Assembly (NCBI GenBank): GCA_964629325.1
Contig: CAZVSC010000017.1
Span: forward strand, 1 to 53,431
From: Eutrophocola sp964629325
Lineage (GTDB): Bacteria; Pseudomonadota; Gammaproteobacteria; Pseudomonadales; Pseudohongiellaceae
DNA: 53,431 nt
Direction: 5' to 3'
Below, one piece after another: positions 17,006 to 26,351 of this stretch (position 1 is its first letter; every line of letters begins with the position of its first letter). A program made the position numbers and the translations under genes. The notes beneath the pieces are model-generated. The model was not told the origin of the DNA. It worked only from the letters and a program-made list of their open reading frames with translations, and made no database searches.

Positions 17006-18715
17006 TCAGGTGCCCTTGGGCTTGTAAGTGCGTTCCACCTGCTTGGTAATGATCCACTGCTGCAGGATGGAAAGAACGCTGTTGGCGGTGTAATACAAGA
17101 CCAGGCCGGCCGGGAACCAGAGGAAGAAAACCATGAAGATTAACGGCATGAACTTCATCATTTTGGCCTGGGCCGGATCCGCCGTCTGCATCGGAGTGAT
17201 CATTTGCTGGACGAACATGGCGGCGCCCATCAGGATAGGCAAAATGAAATACGGGTCCATCTGGGACAAATCGTCGTACCAGAGTATGAAGGACGCCTGG
17301 CGCAACTCCACGCTTTCATTCAGCACCCAGTAGATACCCAGGAACACCGGCATCTGCAGCAACAGGGGCAAACAGCCGCCAAACGGATTTACCTGCTCTT
17401 TCTTCCATAGCTCCATTTGCGCCTGCATGAACTTTTGCTTGTCTTCACCGCATTGCTCTTTGAGCGCATTGATCTTGGGTGCAAGCTTGCGCATCTTGGC
17501 CATCGATTTCAGGCTCTTGGCAGACAACGGGTACAAAATGATCTTGATGACCAGCGTGAGGAGCAAAATGGAAAATCCGTAATTGCCGATAGCGTCATTG
17601 ATCTGGGTCAGTAGCCAGAAGATGGGCGAGGCAATGAAATAGAACACGCCGTAATCGATGGTTAACTGAAGATCCGGAGAAATCTCCTCCAGCCGATATT
17701 GATCTTTCGGGCCAGCCCAAAAAGAAGCGGCAACAGAAGCGTTCTCACCTGGTGCAACGACAAGCGTTGGATTGACAAAGGTCAGCAGATATTCGCCGGC
17801 ATTGTTCCGGCGCATGGTGAAGTTATTCAGGGACGCGCTGTCAGGAATCCAGCTGCCAAGAAAGTAGTGTTGTGAGAAAGCGATCCATCCGCCGGAAATT
17901 TCAACGGCATCGACACCGTCTTCAATGTCTTCAAAATCATATTTGACATAGGGATCATCCGGCGTCTTGATGGCGGCACCGAGGAAGGTGTTCAGCTTGA
18001 AGCCGCCTGACATGCTCGGGTCTCCAGAGCCATCACGCTTGATCTGGCCGTACATGTTGGCCTGCCAGGGCTGGCTGCCGCTGTTTTCTACCAGGTATTG
18101 CACGCGTATCAGGTAATCGTCGGCGTTGAAAATGAATTGCTTGGTTATGACAACGCCGGCGGGGCTCGTATACGTCAGATCGACGGATTCCTCTCCGCTA
18201 TCCACCGTATAGGAGGTTGCGTCGGTGCGGTACAGCGGCCTGCCCCCTGCGCTGGCATCGGGGCCATTCCTGCCGATCAGGCCGCTCTGGGCCACATACG
18301 TCATGCCGGCATCCTGTCGCAGCAAGCGGAAAGGCTCATCGGGCGATTCGAGCGATACCGGGAATTCCGGCAGGGAAATTTCAACAATATCGCCGCCCAC
18401 CAGGTCGATAGTTACCTGCTGCTTTGGGGTGGAGACGGTAATTATGCGGCTGGCTGCGACTGGTTCTGCATCTGCGACCTGTGCAGCATCCGTTGCCGCT
18501 GGCGCTGCTGCCGGAATGTCTGGCAGGTCATCAACGGCAGAGGCCGCTGTTACAGCTGTCGGGCTATCCGGGATCTGTTCTGCTATGGCCAGGGGAGCGT
18601 TGTCGCCAGCATCGCTACCGCCACCATCCGCAGGATAATCTTCGTTCCACGCCAGCAGCATGAGGTAGGTGACGACGGCAAGCGCAACGAGAATCAGGTT
18701 CCTTTTAATATCCAT
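17006..18715 (-). CDS. yidC: Membrane protein insertase YidC
   Basis: Inserts and folds inner-membrane proteins, alone or with SecYEG; Fo subunit c is a classic client. The start at ATG 18715 (MDIKRNLILVALAVVTYLMLLAW) gives 569 aa. The first TM helix is followed by a Pro/Ala/Asp-rich linker (about residues 30-85), the large periplasmic beta-sandwich domain, and five C-terminal TM helices. It ends with a short basic tail (TKQVERTYKPKGT). The start overlaps the yidD stop by 11 nt. Confidence 0.97.
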   Translation of the reverse strand: MDIKRNLILVALAVVTYLMLLAWNEDYPADGGGSDAGDNAPLAIAEQIPDSPTAVTAASAVDDLPDIPAAAPAATDAAQVADAEPVAASRIITVSTPKQQVTIDLVGGDIVEISLPEFPVSLESPDEPFRLLRQDAGMTYVAQSGLIGRNGPDASAGGRPLYRTDATSYTVDSGEESVDLTYTSPAGVVITKQFIFNADDYLIRVQYLVENSGSQPWQANMYGQIKRDGSGDPSMSGGFKLNTFLGAAIKTPDDPYVKYDFEDIEDGVDAVEISGGWIAFSQHYFLGSWIPDSASLNNFTMRRNNAGEYLLTFVNPTLVVAPGENASVAASFWAGPKDQYRLEEISPDLQLTIDYGVFYFIASPIFWLLTQINDAIGNYGFSILLLTLVIKIILYPLSAKSLKSMAKMRKLAPKINALKEQCGEDKQKFMQAQMELWKKEQVNPFGGCLPLLLQMPVFLGIYWVLNESVELRQASFILWYDDLSQMDPYFILPILMGAAMFVQQMITPMQTADPAQAKMMKFMPLIFMVFFLWFPAGLVLYYTANSVLSILQQWIITKQVERTYKPKGT

Positions 18716-18974
18716 CGGCAACGTGATCCTTATTGTCTGTGAGAGTCGTGATGCTGCTGCAGTGACCTGGCACCATGTCGATACCACCGGCGCTCAGCGG
18801 GTGACATCGGCAAATACGCTTGATTCCGAGCCATGAACCTTTCAGCGCACCATGGCCATTAATCGCCTGCAGGCAGTAGGTGGAACAGGATGGATAAAAC
18901 CGGCAATGCTGGCCCAGCAGCGGACTAAGCAGTTTCTTGTAAGTGAGAATGAACCAGGAAAGGATCTTGACCAT
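18705..18974 (-). CDS. yidD: Membrane protein insertion efficiency factor YidD
   Basis: Small inner-membrane-associated protein that aids YidC-dependent insertion. I use ATG 18974 (MVKILSWFILTYKKLLSPLLG), giving 89 aa as in the family; a longer reading to 19049 would overlap rnpA. The family motif CRFYPSCSTYCLQAI and the following CRCHPLSAGGIDMVP contain the conserved cysteines. It starts 14 nt after the rnpA stop. Confidence 0.93.
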   Translation of the reverse strand: MVKILSWFILTYKKLLSPLLGQHCRFYPSCSTYCLQAINGHGALKGSWLGIKRICRCHPLSAGGIDMVPGHCSSITTLTDNKDHVADGY

Positions 18975-18988
18975 AACAGGGCGTGAGT

Positions 18989-19351
18989 TCAGGCTGAAGG
19001 CTTCTTCTTTACAATCTCGTCCATTAAAGCATGGATAAATGACTGGCAATCGCTGTTTTCGAGAAATTGCAGGTCTTTTCTGGCCAGTACAACAAGGTCT
19101 GTCGATCCAATCGCTGCGCGTCTGGCACGGAAGGCTTCCCTGACAATCCGCTTGACCCTGTTTCGTTGTGTTGCCCTGGCAATGTTTTTCTTGGCTACGA
19201 TGATGCCAAGACGGGGATGTTCTTGTTCCGTCCAGCAGCCGAGTATCAGGAAATATTTGTTGGAAACCCTGAAATCAGGTTTGCCAAATACGTGCTCAAA
19301 GGCTTTGGAGTCCAGCAGGCGGCATGATTTGGGGAATCGCTGATCCACCAC
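18989..19351 (-). CDS. rnpA: Ribonuclease P protein component
   Basis: Protein cofactor of RNase P, which cuts the 5' leader of pre-tRNAs. The 120-aa basic protein contains the signature QRNRVKRIVREAFR (RNR motif) and the upstream segment GIIVAKKNIARA. The start is a GTG at 19351 with a perfect AGGAGG 8 nt upstream. It lies 60 nt after rpmH in the usual order. Confidence 0.96.
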   Translation of the reverse strand: MVDQRFPKSCRLLDSKAFEHVFGKPDFRVSNKYFLILGCWTEQEHPRLGIIVAKKNIARATQRNRVKRIVREAFRARRAAIGSTDLVVLARKDLQFLENSDCQSFIHALMDEIVKKKPSA

Positions 19352-19411
19352 GATAATGTCCTCCTGCTGGCCGGGTCAGTCTTACCCGGGGCATTAAAAA
19401 ATACCGCGGGA

Positions 19412-19546
19412 TCAGGCGGACAGTCTGGAGCGGCCTTTTGCCCTTCTGTTGTTCAATACCTGGCGGCCGCCCTTGGTGGCCATGCGGGCCCTGAACCCGT
19501 GGGTTCTTTTACGCTTGATTACGCTAGGCTGAAATGTTCTTTTCAT
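19412..19546 (-). CDS. rpmH: 50S ribosomal protein L34
   Basis: A 44-aa very basic protein, MKRTFQPSVIKRKRTHGFR continuing to the C-terminal LSA, with the L34 signature region ATKGGRQVLNNRRAKGRSRL. This is the standard L34 length and it stands directly before rnpA. It begins the minus-strand arm; the opposite strand starts with dnaA. Confidence 0.97.
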   Translation of the reverse strand: MKRTFQPSVIKRKRTHGFRARMATKGGRQVLNNRRAKGRSRLSA

Positions 19547-19702
19547 AACGCTTACCAATTCCTAAACCGATGCATATTCCGGAAATACCGAAATCTATTC
19601 ATGTGTCTGTCCAACACCGGTTGTCGCTCTGATGCTGCCGCGCAATGGCACAAGCCTCTAAGCCGCGGGAATTACCGGTTGGAGCCCCAAAAAGGGATGC
19701 GC

Positions 19703-19731
19703 ATTCTAATGGGTTTCCCTTGATTATGCAA
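19703..19731 (-). promoter_or_regulatory. Sigma-70 promoter of the rpmH-rnpA-yidD-yidC operon
   Basis: Minus-strand TTGCAT (19731-19726), exactly 17 bp spacer and TAGAAT (19708-19703). Transcription would start near 19696, leaving a leader of about 150 nt before the rpmH ATG. Confidence 0.7.
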
Positions 19732-19739
19732 TTTTGCAG

Positions 19740-20107
19740 GGCATGAAAATCTGGTAATCAATTTGTGCGTTTTCCGCCCTTTTCAGGGGCCCCGGGAGGG
19801 GCATAATGCGGGTACGGACAGGGTGATTCAGCCGCCGTTTTCAACGGTTGAAAATTAACCACGCCAAGCCCACAAGTTATCCACACAATACGCACAGGAG
19901 GAACAAAAATTAACCAGATATTTTGCGGTGAAATTGAGCCGCGAATTACCAGGCAAAAAGCCATAACACATTGAAAAAAAAGAGGAAAAAACGAGCAGAA
20001 AAAATAGAGAAAAACACGGTTTTGTGTGGATAACACGGGGTGCAGTCGGTAGAATTGTTCCGCAAATTTCACCTGATAATAACAATAAATCTGGAGACAT
20101 AACCGCC
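19740..20107. other. oriC: rpmH-dnaA intergenic region: probable chromosomal origin (oriC) and dnaA control region
   Basis: The 561-nt gap 19547-20107 has no convincing gene. It holds two perfect DnaA boxes facing each other, TTATCCACA at 19877-19885 and TGTGGATAA at 20025-20033. Between them is an A-rich, G+A-biased tract (about 19968-20018) that could be the unwinding element. Gene direction switches here from minus to plus, and the Pseudomonas oriC lies in the same gap. The second box is 75 nt before the dnaA start, so it may also serve dnaA autoregulation. Only two boxes are perfect, fewer than in many origins, and the mnmG-mnmE gap is an alternative. Confidence 0.6.
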
Positions 20108-21604
20108 GTGATTGTTGCCACCTGGCAGAAGTGCATTTACTGTCTTAAAAACGAACTTCCTTCACAACAATTCAACACCTGGATACGACCGCTCCGCTTC
20201 ATCAACGGCAGCAATACCCTGTACCTCCTCGCCCCCAACCGGTTCATCCTGGAGTGGGTGAAAGACCATTTCCTGGAGCGAATTGAGCATATTGTCCGTG
20301 ACAACAGCGAGGGTTCGGCACCACGGATCATACTGGATATCGCCAGCCAGGACCGTCTGCCCCAGGACATTTCCCTGGACCAGGCGATGAGTACGTCTGA
20401 TCTGACTAACGCCCTCGAACCGGAACAGACAGGGCGCGACCGCGGCAGCGATGTTCCCGACGATTTCCCGCGCGGTGAATCGCCCGGCAGAACCATTTCC
20501 GGGAATTATGCCGACGGCAGATCGCGTATCGAACCCTCTAACCGCAACCCGGTGATCAGGAGCGGAGACAAGAAAAGCCGTTACAAGGGTGAACTGAACC
20601 GGAATTACACGTTCAATAATTTCATCGAAGGCAAGTCTAACCAGATCGCCAGGGCGGCAGCGGCACAGGTAGCTGGCAATCCCGGTGGCGCATACAACCC
20701 ACTCTTTATATACGGCGGTGTCGGACTGGGCAAAACTCACCTGATGCATGCCATCGGCAATCATCTGCTCGAGCAGAACCCCAATGCCAACGTGGTGTAC
20801 CTGCATTCCCAGACTTTCGTTGGCAGCATGGTGTCGGCGCTCCAGCTCAACGCCATCAATGAATTCAAGCGCTACTACCACTCTGTCGATGCGCTGCTTA
20901 TCGATGACATACAGTTCTTCGCCAACAAAGAACGCTCCCAGGAAGAGTTCTTCCATACGTTCAATGCAATCTTCGAAGGCGGCCGCCAGATCATCATGAC
21001 GTGCGACAAATATCACAGTGAAATCAATGGGTTAGAAGAGCGCCTGAAGTCCAGGTTTGGTTGGGGCCTGTCCGTGGCCGTGGAACCGCCCGAACTGGAA
21101 ACCCGTGCAGCCATCCTGATCAACAAGGCAAACCAGGAGCAGGTATTCCTGGGCAACGAAGAAGCCATGTTCATGGCTCAGAAGTTACGTTCCAATGTCA
21201 GGGAACTTGAGGGTGCCCTGAAAAAGGTTGTTGCGCACACCCGGTTCATGGGTTCTGAAATAACAGTCCCTCATATCAAGGAGGCATTGAAAGATCTTCT
21301 GGCGATCCAGAATAAACTGATCAGTGTGGACAATATTCAGCGAACCGTTGCCGAGTATTACAAGATCAAAATGGCCGACATGATTTCGAAACGGCGCAAC
21401 CGCTCGGTTGCCAGGCCAAGGCAGATGGCCATGTGTCTTTCCAAGGAACTGACCAACCACAGCCTGCCTGAAATCGGCAGCATGTACGGCGGCCGGGACC
21501 ATACCACCGTGCTGCATGCGTGCCGCACAATCAATGATTTGCGCAAGTCATCCTCCGATATAAACGAGGATTACAAGAACCTGCTCCGTTCACTTTCCAG
21601 TTAA
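20108..21604 (+). CDS. dnaA: Chromosomal replication initiator protein DnaA
   Basis: Binds DnaA boxes, melts oriC and loads DnaB. Start chosen at GTG 20108 (VIVATWQKCIYCLKNELPSQQFN), 498 aa, with GGAG 11 nt upstream; a reading from 20024 would begin inside a DnaA box. Domain I ends with the NTWIRPL segment, and a variable linker (about residues 90-155) follows. Domain III carries Walker A GGVGLGKTHLMHAIGN and Walker B LLIDDIQFFANKE. Domain IV has the DNA-binding signature MYGGRDHTTVLHACRTI. It is followed 31 nt later by dnaN. Confidence 0.97.
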   Translation: MIVATWQKCIYCLKNELPSQQFNTWIRPLRFINGSNTLYLLAPNRFILEWVKDHFLERIEHIVRDNSEGSAPRIILDIASQDRLPQDISLDQAMSTSDLTNALEPEQTGRDRGSDVPDDFPRGESPGRTISGNYADGRSRIEPSNRNPVIRSGDKKSRYKGELNRNYTFNNFIEGKSNQIARAAAAQVAGNPGGAYNPLFIYGGVGLGKTHLMHAIGNHLLEQNPNANVVYLHSQTFVGSMVSALQLNAINEFKRYYHSVDALLIDDIQFFANKERSQEEFFHTFNAIFEGGRQIIMTCDKYHSEINGLEERLKSRFGWGLSVAVEPPELETRAAILINKANQEQVFLGNEEAMFMAQKLRSNVRELEGALKKVVAHTRFMGSEITVPHIKEALKDLLAIQNKLISVDNIQRTVAEYYKIKMADMISKRRNRSVARPRQMAMCLSKELTNHSLPEIGSMYGGRDHTTVLHACRTINDLRKSSSDINEDYKNLLRSLSS

Positions 21605-21635
21605 AATTTATTCTTAAACAGGATCATAAGAAGCC

Positions 21636-22742
21636 ATGCAATTCGAAATTTCCCGCGAAGCTCTGATCAAACCCCTGCAATTGGTCACCGGTGTGGTGGA
21701 ACGGCGGCAGACCCTGCCCGTGTTATCCAACGTGCTGCTGGCGCTCGACAAAAAGACTCTCTCGTTGACGGGCACCGACCTGGAAGTGGAACTGACGGGA
21801 AGCGTGGCAGTGGATTCGGCTGCCAGCGCCGGGGAAATCACCGTGCCTGCCCGCAAACTCATGGATATCTGTAAATCGCTGCCCGACAGCGCCACCCTGA
21901 AATTCGAACTGGCCGACGATAAGCTGAAAATCCAGTCAGGTCGCAGCCGCTTCTCCCTGTCCACCCTGCCGGCAACAGATTTTCCGGGTGTCGAGGAATC
22001 CTCTGGCACGCTGTCCTTTACGGCGGCAAAAACCGGGCTCAGGGCCATGTTGCAAAACACCAGTTTTGCCATGGCGCAGCAGGATGTACGCTACTATTTG
22101 AACGGAATGCTTATCGAAGTAAGCGCTAACTATCTCCGCGTGGTAGCAACTGACGGCCATCGCCTGGCGATGCAAACCGAGAGCATGAAAACCGGCGTGA
22201 AGGAGACAACGGGCGTGATTATCCCGCGCAAGGGTGTTCTGGAGCTCAGCCGGCTGCTGTCAGATGGCGAGGAAGAAGATGTGAGCGTCGTGATCGGCAC
22301 CAACCATGTTCGTGCCACCATGTCCAATTTCACGTTCACATCCAAACTGGTCGATGGCAAATTCCCTGACTACAATCGCGTGCTGCCCAAGGGTGGTGAC
22401 AAGAACGTCATTGCCGGCCGTGAACAACTGCGCGATTCCCTGAACAGGACCGCCATCCTGTCCAACGAAAAATTTCGCGGCATTCGCCTGATCCTGTCAG
22501 ACGATGAACTGAAAATCATCGCCAACAACCCGGAACAGGAAGAAGCCGAAGAAACCGTACCGGTGGAATACAAGGGCGACTCCCTGGAAATCGGCTTTAA
22601 TGTCATGTACCTGGTAGACGTGCTCAATGTTCTGGACTCTGACAACGTGCAGGTCATCGTGTCAGATCCCAACAGCAGCGCCCTGATCCAGTCCTCTGAT
22701 GACAGCAGCGCGATTTATGTCGTCATGCCCATGAGGTTGTAG
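21636..22742 (+). CDS. dnaN: DNA polymerase III beta sliding clamp
   Basis: Ring-shaped processivity clamp for Pol III and partner proteins. The 368-aa protein begins MQFEISREALIKPLQLVTGVVERRQTLP. It has the three-fold repeated clamp fold and ends SSAIYVVMPMRL, the C-terminal element lining the protein-binding cleft. Length equals the family norm. It begins 31 nt after the dnaA stop. Confidence 0.97.
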   Translation: MQFEISREALIKPLQLVTGVVERRQTLPVLSNVLLALDKKTLSLTGTDLEVELTGSVAVDSAASAGEITVPARKLMDICKSLPDSATLKFELADDKLKIQSGRSRFSLSTLPATDFPGVEESSGTLSFTAAKTGLRAMLQNTSFAMAQQDVRYYLNGMLIEVSANYLRVVATDGHRLAMQTESMKTGVKETTGVIIPRKGVLELSRLLSDGEEEDVSVVIGTNHVRATMSNFTFTSKLVDGKFPDYNRVLPKGGDKNVIAGREQLRDSLNRTAILSNEKFRGIRLILSDDELKIIANNPEQEEAEETVPVEYKGDSLEIGFNVMYLVDVLNVLDSDNVQVIVSDPNSSALIQSSDDSSAIYVVMPMRL

Positions 22743-22762
22743 CAGCGCCTGCAGGGTCAAGA

Positions 22763-23848
22763 ATGCCCAGCATTCGCAAAATCCAGATCAGCACTTTCCG
22801 CAACCTGGACCAGGAACAACTGGAGCCATCCACTGTGGTTACGCTGATTGCAGGCGAAAACGGCAGCGGCAAGTCCAGCATTCTCGAAGCCATCCATTTT
22901 CTGGGCCTGGGCAGATCCTTTCGTAATACACAGCAAACCCCACTCATCCAGCATGGGAAACGGGCCTGCTCCGTCTTCGGAGAACTCGACAAAGGCCTGA
23001 CCATGGGGGTGAGCCGCAGCCTGGACGAGCCACCGCAAATGCGCGTCCAGGGCGACCGGGCGGCCTCCTCGTCCGAACTGGCCCGGCACCTGCCACTGCA
23101 GCTGCTCAATGCGGAGGCTTTTCGCCTGCTGGAAGGCGGACCCAAAACCCGCCGCCAGTACATCGACTGGGGAGTGTTCCACGTGGAACATGGCTTCCAT
23201 GGCCACTGGCGGGACTTCAAGCGCTGCCTCCAGAACCGTAATGCCCTGCTGAAACAGAAGGCAAAAGCAGCGGAGCTGGCCCCCTGGACACAGGAATTTG
23301 TTCTCCATGCCAGGGCCATCGATGCGCAGCGCAAGGCGTATCTGGAGATGTTTATTCCCTACCTGGAGCAAATGCTCGACCAGCTGATCGTGCTCGAGGG
23401 CCTGGAGTTCCGGTATTACCGGGGCTGGGCTGAGGATGAGGACATAGCAGAAGCCCTGACCACCAGTGTCGAGCGGGATCGCATGCTGGGCCACACCTCA
23501 CCGGGCCCGCAGCGCGCCGACCTGAAAATCCGCATAGGCAAACAGAATGCCAGCGAGATCCTGTCCCGAGGGCAGCAAAAGCTCCTGGTAAGCGCTATGA
23601 AGCTGGCACAGGGGGCCTTTCTCGCACAGGAGTCCGGTCGGCAGTGCGTCTACCTGATCGATGATCTGCCGGCCGAACTGGATCGGGAAAACCGGGAAAA
23701 GGTCTGCCGACTTTTGCAGGGTCTGGGCAGCCAGGTTTTCCTCACGGGAACCGACGCCGAAGAGCTTGTAAGGACCGTGGAAGCCTGCGGATTTACAACA
23801 AAGGAATACAAGCTGTTTCACGTGAAACATGGTAGACTAAGCGGCTAG
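22763..23848 (+). CDS. recF: DNA replication and repair protein RecF
   Basis: SMC-like ATPase that works with RecO and RecR to load RecA at gapped DNA. The 361-aa protein has Walker A GENGSGKSSILEAI (about residues 31-44), the ABC-type signature segment LSRGQQKLLVSAMKLAQ, and Walker B VYLIDDLPAELD. The gene also carries two parS palindromes whose bases encode VFHVEH near residue 140 and LFHVKH near the C-terminus, so the coding sequence serves two functions. It starts 20 nt after dnaN. Confidence 0.96.
   Translation: MPSIRKIQISTFRNLDQEQLEPSTVVTLIAGENGSGKSSILEAIHFLGLGRSFRNTQQTPLIQHGKRACSVFGELDKGLTMGVSRSLDEPPQMRVQGDRAASSSELARHLPLQLLNAEAFRLLEGGPKTRRQYIDWGVFHVEHGFHGHWRDFKRCLQNRNALLKQKAKAAELAPWTQEFVLHARAIDAQRKAYLEMFIPYLEQMLDQLIVLEGLEFRYYRGWAEDEDIAEALTTSVERDRMLGHTSPGPQRADLKIRIGKQNASEILSRGQQKLLVSAMKLAQGAFLAQESGRQCVYLIDDLPAELDRENREKVCRLLQGLGSQVFLTGTDAEELVRTVEACGFTTKEYKLFHVKHGRLSG
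23175..23190. promoter_or_regulatory. parS: parS centromere site 1 (inside recF)
   Basis: Perfect 16-bp palindrome TGTTCCACGTGGAACA, a known Pseudomonas-type variant of the ParB-loading consensus TGTTYCACGTGRAACA. It lies about 3.1 kb from the dnaA start, within the usual origin-proximal distance, and parB is present in the same window. Confidence 0.93.
23814..23829. promoter_or_regulatory. parS: parS centromere site 2 (inside recF, near its stop)
   Basis: Perfect 16-bp palindrome TGTTTCACGTGAAACA, identical to the consensus parS. It covers recF codons for FHVKH, 19 nt before the recF stop codon ends. It lies 624 nt from parS site 1. Confidence 0.96.
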
Positions 23849-23930
23849 GAAACGGCGCCTAAACGGCAGCCACCGGCTTAAAATTTTCCTTTGTAAATCA
23901 ATAAGTTACATAGGTAGAGGAAAGCGTCAT

Positions 23931-26342
23931 ATGGCACAAAGCGGCACCTACGATTCATCGAGCATCAAGGTCCTGAAAGGACTCGATGCGGTGCGGAAAA
24001 GACCGGGTATGTACATCGGTGATACCGATGACGGAACGGGCCTGCACCACATGGTTTTCGAGCTGGTCGACAACTCGATCGACGAGGCGCTTGCAGGTCA
24101 CTGCGACCTGATCAAGGTCATCATCCACAGCGATGAAACGGTCAGCGTAACCGACAATGGCCGTGGCATTCCTACGGAACTGCACGAAGAAGGCGTTTCT
24201 GCCGCCGAAGTGATCATGACCGTCCTCCATGCCGGGGGAAAATTTGACGACAACAGCTACAAGGTCAGTGGCGGTCTGCATGGTGTGGGTGTCTCCGTTG
24301 TCAATGCCCTGTCCTCCTACCTGAAGCTGACCATCTGGCGCGGCGGTAAGATTCACGAGCAAATCTACCACCACGGCGTCCCCGAAGAACCCCTCAAGGT
24401 TGTGGGTGAAACGGACAAAACCGGCACCCTGTGTCATTTCAAGCCGTCCGTGGACACGTTTACCAACATCGAGTTCGAATATGACATCCTGGCCAAGAAG
24501 CTGAAGGAGCTGGCATTCCTGAATGCGGGCATTGCCATCGAACTGACCGATGAACGTACCGAAAAGACCGAAACGTTCAAATATGATGGCGGCCTCGAGG
24601 CTTTCGTCAATTACCTGAATCAGAACCGGACCCCGATAAACAAGATATTCCACTTCTCCTCGGAGCATGAGCGGGTTGGCATCGAAATCGCGCTGCAATG
24701 GAATGACGGCTACCAGGAGAACATCTACGCCTACACCAACAACATTCCGCAGCGAGACGGCGGCACCCACCTTGCCGGGTTCCGCGGCGCACTCACCCGC
24801 GTCCTGAAAAGCTATATTGACAAGGAAATGGAAAAGAAGGGCAAGGAAGTGCCGACCTCGGGAGACGATGCCCGTGAAGGCCTGACAGCCATCATTTCGG
24901 TGAAAGTCCAGGATCCGAAGTTTTCTTCCCAGACCAAGGACAAACTGGTGTCCTCCGAGGTGAAGGCTGCTGTTGAGCAGGAAATGGGCAGCCATTTTGC
25001 CGACTTCCTCATGGAGAATCCGCAGGAAGCCAAAAATATCGTCAATAAAATGCTGGATGCCGCCCGCGCCCGCGAGGCTGCGCGCAAGGCCCGTGAGATG
25101 ACACGCCGCAAGGGTGCCCTGGACCTGGCCGGCCTGCCCGGCAAACTGGCGGACTGCCAGGAAAAAGATCCTGCCCTTTCCGAAATCTACATCGTGGAGG
25201 GAGATTCGGCCGGGGGTTCGGCGAAACAGGGCCGCAACCGCAAAAATCAGGCAATACTGCCGCTGAAGGGCAAGATCCTCAACGTGGAGAAGGCCCGATT
25301 CGACAAGATGCTCAGCTCAGCCGAAATCGGCACCCTGATCAAAGCGCTCGGTTGCGGCATTGGCACAGAAGAATTCGATGCGGACAAACTGCGTTACCAC
25401 AGCATCATTATCATGACCGATGCGGACGTGGACGGCTCGCACATCCGTACTCTGCTGCTGACATTCTTCTTCCGGCAGATGCGCGAACTGGTGGACCGGG
25501 GCCATATATTCATTGCCCAGCCGCCGCTGTACAAGATTCGCAAGGGCAAGCAGGAACAGTACCTGAAAGACGATGACGAGCTTGCACTGTTCCAGACGCA
25601 AAATGCGCTGGAAGGCGCCAGCCTCCATGTCAATGCCGATGCGCCCGGGATCAGCAGCAATGCCCTCGAAGCGATTGTCACCGAGTATCGAAACGTACGT
25701 TCAATAATCAAGCGCCTGTCCCACCTGTATCCTGGCGATGTGCTTGAGCAGCTGATGTCACAGGAGATACTGACATTCGATGTTATGGCCGACAGGGAAA
25801 AGGTCGAACAGTGGACCAAGGCGCTGGAAACTGCCGTGGCCGAAAATTGCACATCTGGTGCCACCTATGAATTCAGCGTGGTGCGTGATGACGAGGAACG
25901 CGTGTATGAACCGGTAGTGAAATCCATCATTCACGGCGTTTCACGCAAGACCACGCTGAGGCCGGAATTGTTCAAGTCACAGGAATACCGGGATATTGTC
26001 GGACTGGGTGAGAAACTGGCGGGTCTGTTCGAGGCAGGTGCCTACGTCAAACGCGGCGAGAAAACACAGACGGTCAGCGACTTCAAACAGGCTCTCGACT
26101 GGCTTATGAAGGAAGCGATGAAAGGTATCTACCTGCAGCGTTACAAGGGGCTGGGTGAGATGAACCCTGATCAGTTGTGGGAGACCACGATGGATCCGGA
26201 GTTCAGGCGCATGACGCGGGTCACTATCGACGATGCCATGGGTGCAGACCAGCTGTTCTCCACACTGATGGGCGACCAGGTCGAACCGAGACGCGAGTTC
26301 ATTGAAACCAACGCCCTGAAGGTATCGAACCTCGACGTCTAG
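23931..26342 (+). CDS. gyrB: DNA gyrase subunit B
   Basis: ATPase subunit of gyrase, which introduces negative supercoils. The 803-aa protein (E. coli 804) has the GHKL ATP-binding site with ELVDNSIDEALAGHCD and GGLHGVGVSVVNALS. The TOPRIM motif IVEGDSAGGSAKQGRNRKNQ is followed by the metal site MTDADVDGSHIRTLLL, and the gamma-type C-terminal insert precedes YKGLGEMNPDQLWETTM. It ends 9 nt before the converging plsC stop; no hairpin terminator is visible between them. Confidence 0.98.
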   Translation: MAQSGTYDSSSIKVLKGLDAVRKRPGMYIGDTDDGTGLHHMVFELVDNSIDEALAGHCDLIKVIIHSDETVSVTDNGRGIPTELHEEGVSAAEVIMTVLHAGGKFDDNSYKVSGGLHGVGVSVVNALSSYLKLTIWRGGKIHEQIYHHGVPEEPLKVVGETDKTGTLCHFKPSVDTFTNIEFEYDILAKKLKELAFLNAGIAIELTDERTEKTETFKYDGGLEAFVNYLNQNRTPINKIFHFSSEHERVGIEIALQWNDGYQENIYAYTNNIPQRDGGTHLAGFRGALTRVLKSYIDKEMEKKGKEVPTSGDDAREGLTAIISVKVQDPKFSSQTKDKLVSSEVKAAVEQEMGSHFADFLMENPQEAKNIVNKMLDAARAREAARKAREMTRRKGALDLAGLPGKLADCQEKDPALSEIYIVEGDSAGGSAKQGRNRKNQAILPLKGKILNVEKARFDKMLSSAEIGTLIKALGCGIGTEEFDADKLRYHSIIIMTDADVDGSHIRTLLLTFFFRQMRELVDRGHIFIAQPPLYKIRKGKQEQYLKDDDELALFQTQNALEGASLHVNADAPGISSNALEAIVTEYRNVRSIIKRLSHLYPGDVLEQLMSQEILTFDVMADREKVEQWTKALETAVAENCTSGATYEFSVVRDDEERVYEPVVKSIIHGVSRKTTLRPELFKSQEYRDIVGLGEKLAGLFEAGAYVKRGEKTQTVSDFKQALDWLMKEAMKGIYLQRYKGLGEMNPDQLWETTMDPEFRRMTRVTIDDAMGADQLFSTLMGDQVEPRREFIETNALKVSNLDV

Positions 26343-26351
26343 CAGGCCGGT

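Noticed and set aside
22757..23494. 245-aa minus-strand open frame opposite recF
   Set aside because: It mirrors the recF codons, has no recognisable family or ribosome binding site, and recF is clearly real.
23955..24995. 346-aa minus-strand open frame opposite gyrB
   Set aside because: Long only because of GC-rich codon use in gyrB; no motif and no start context.
26343..26351. Terminator between the converging gyrB and plsC genes
   Set aside because: Only 9 nt separate the stops and no hairpin with a U-run is visible on either strand.
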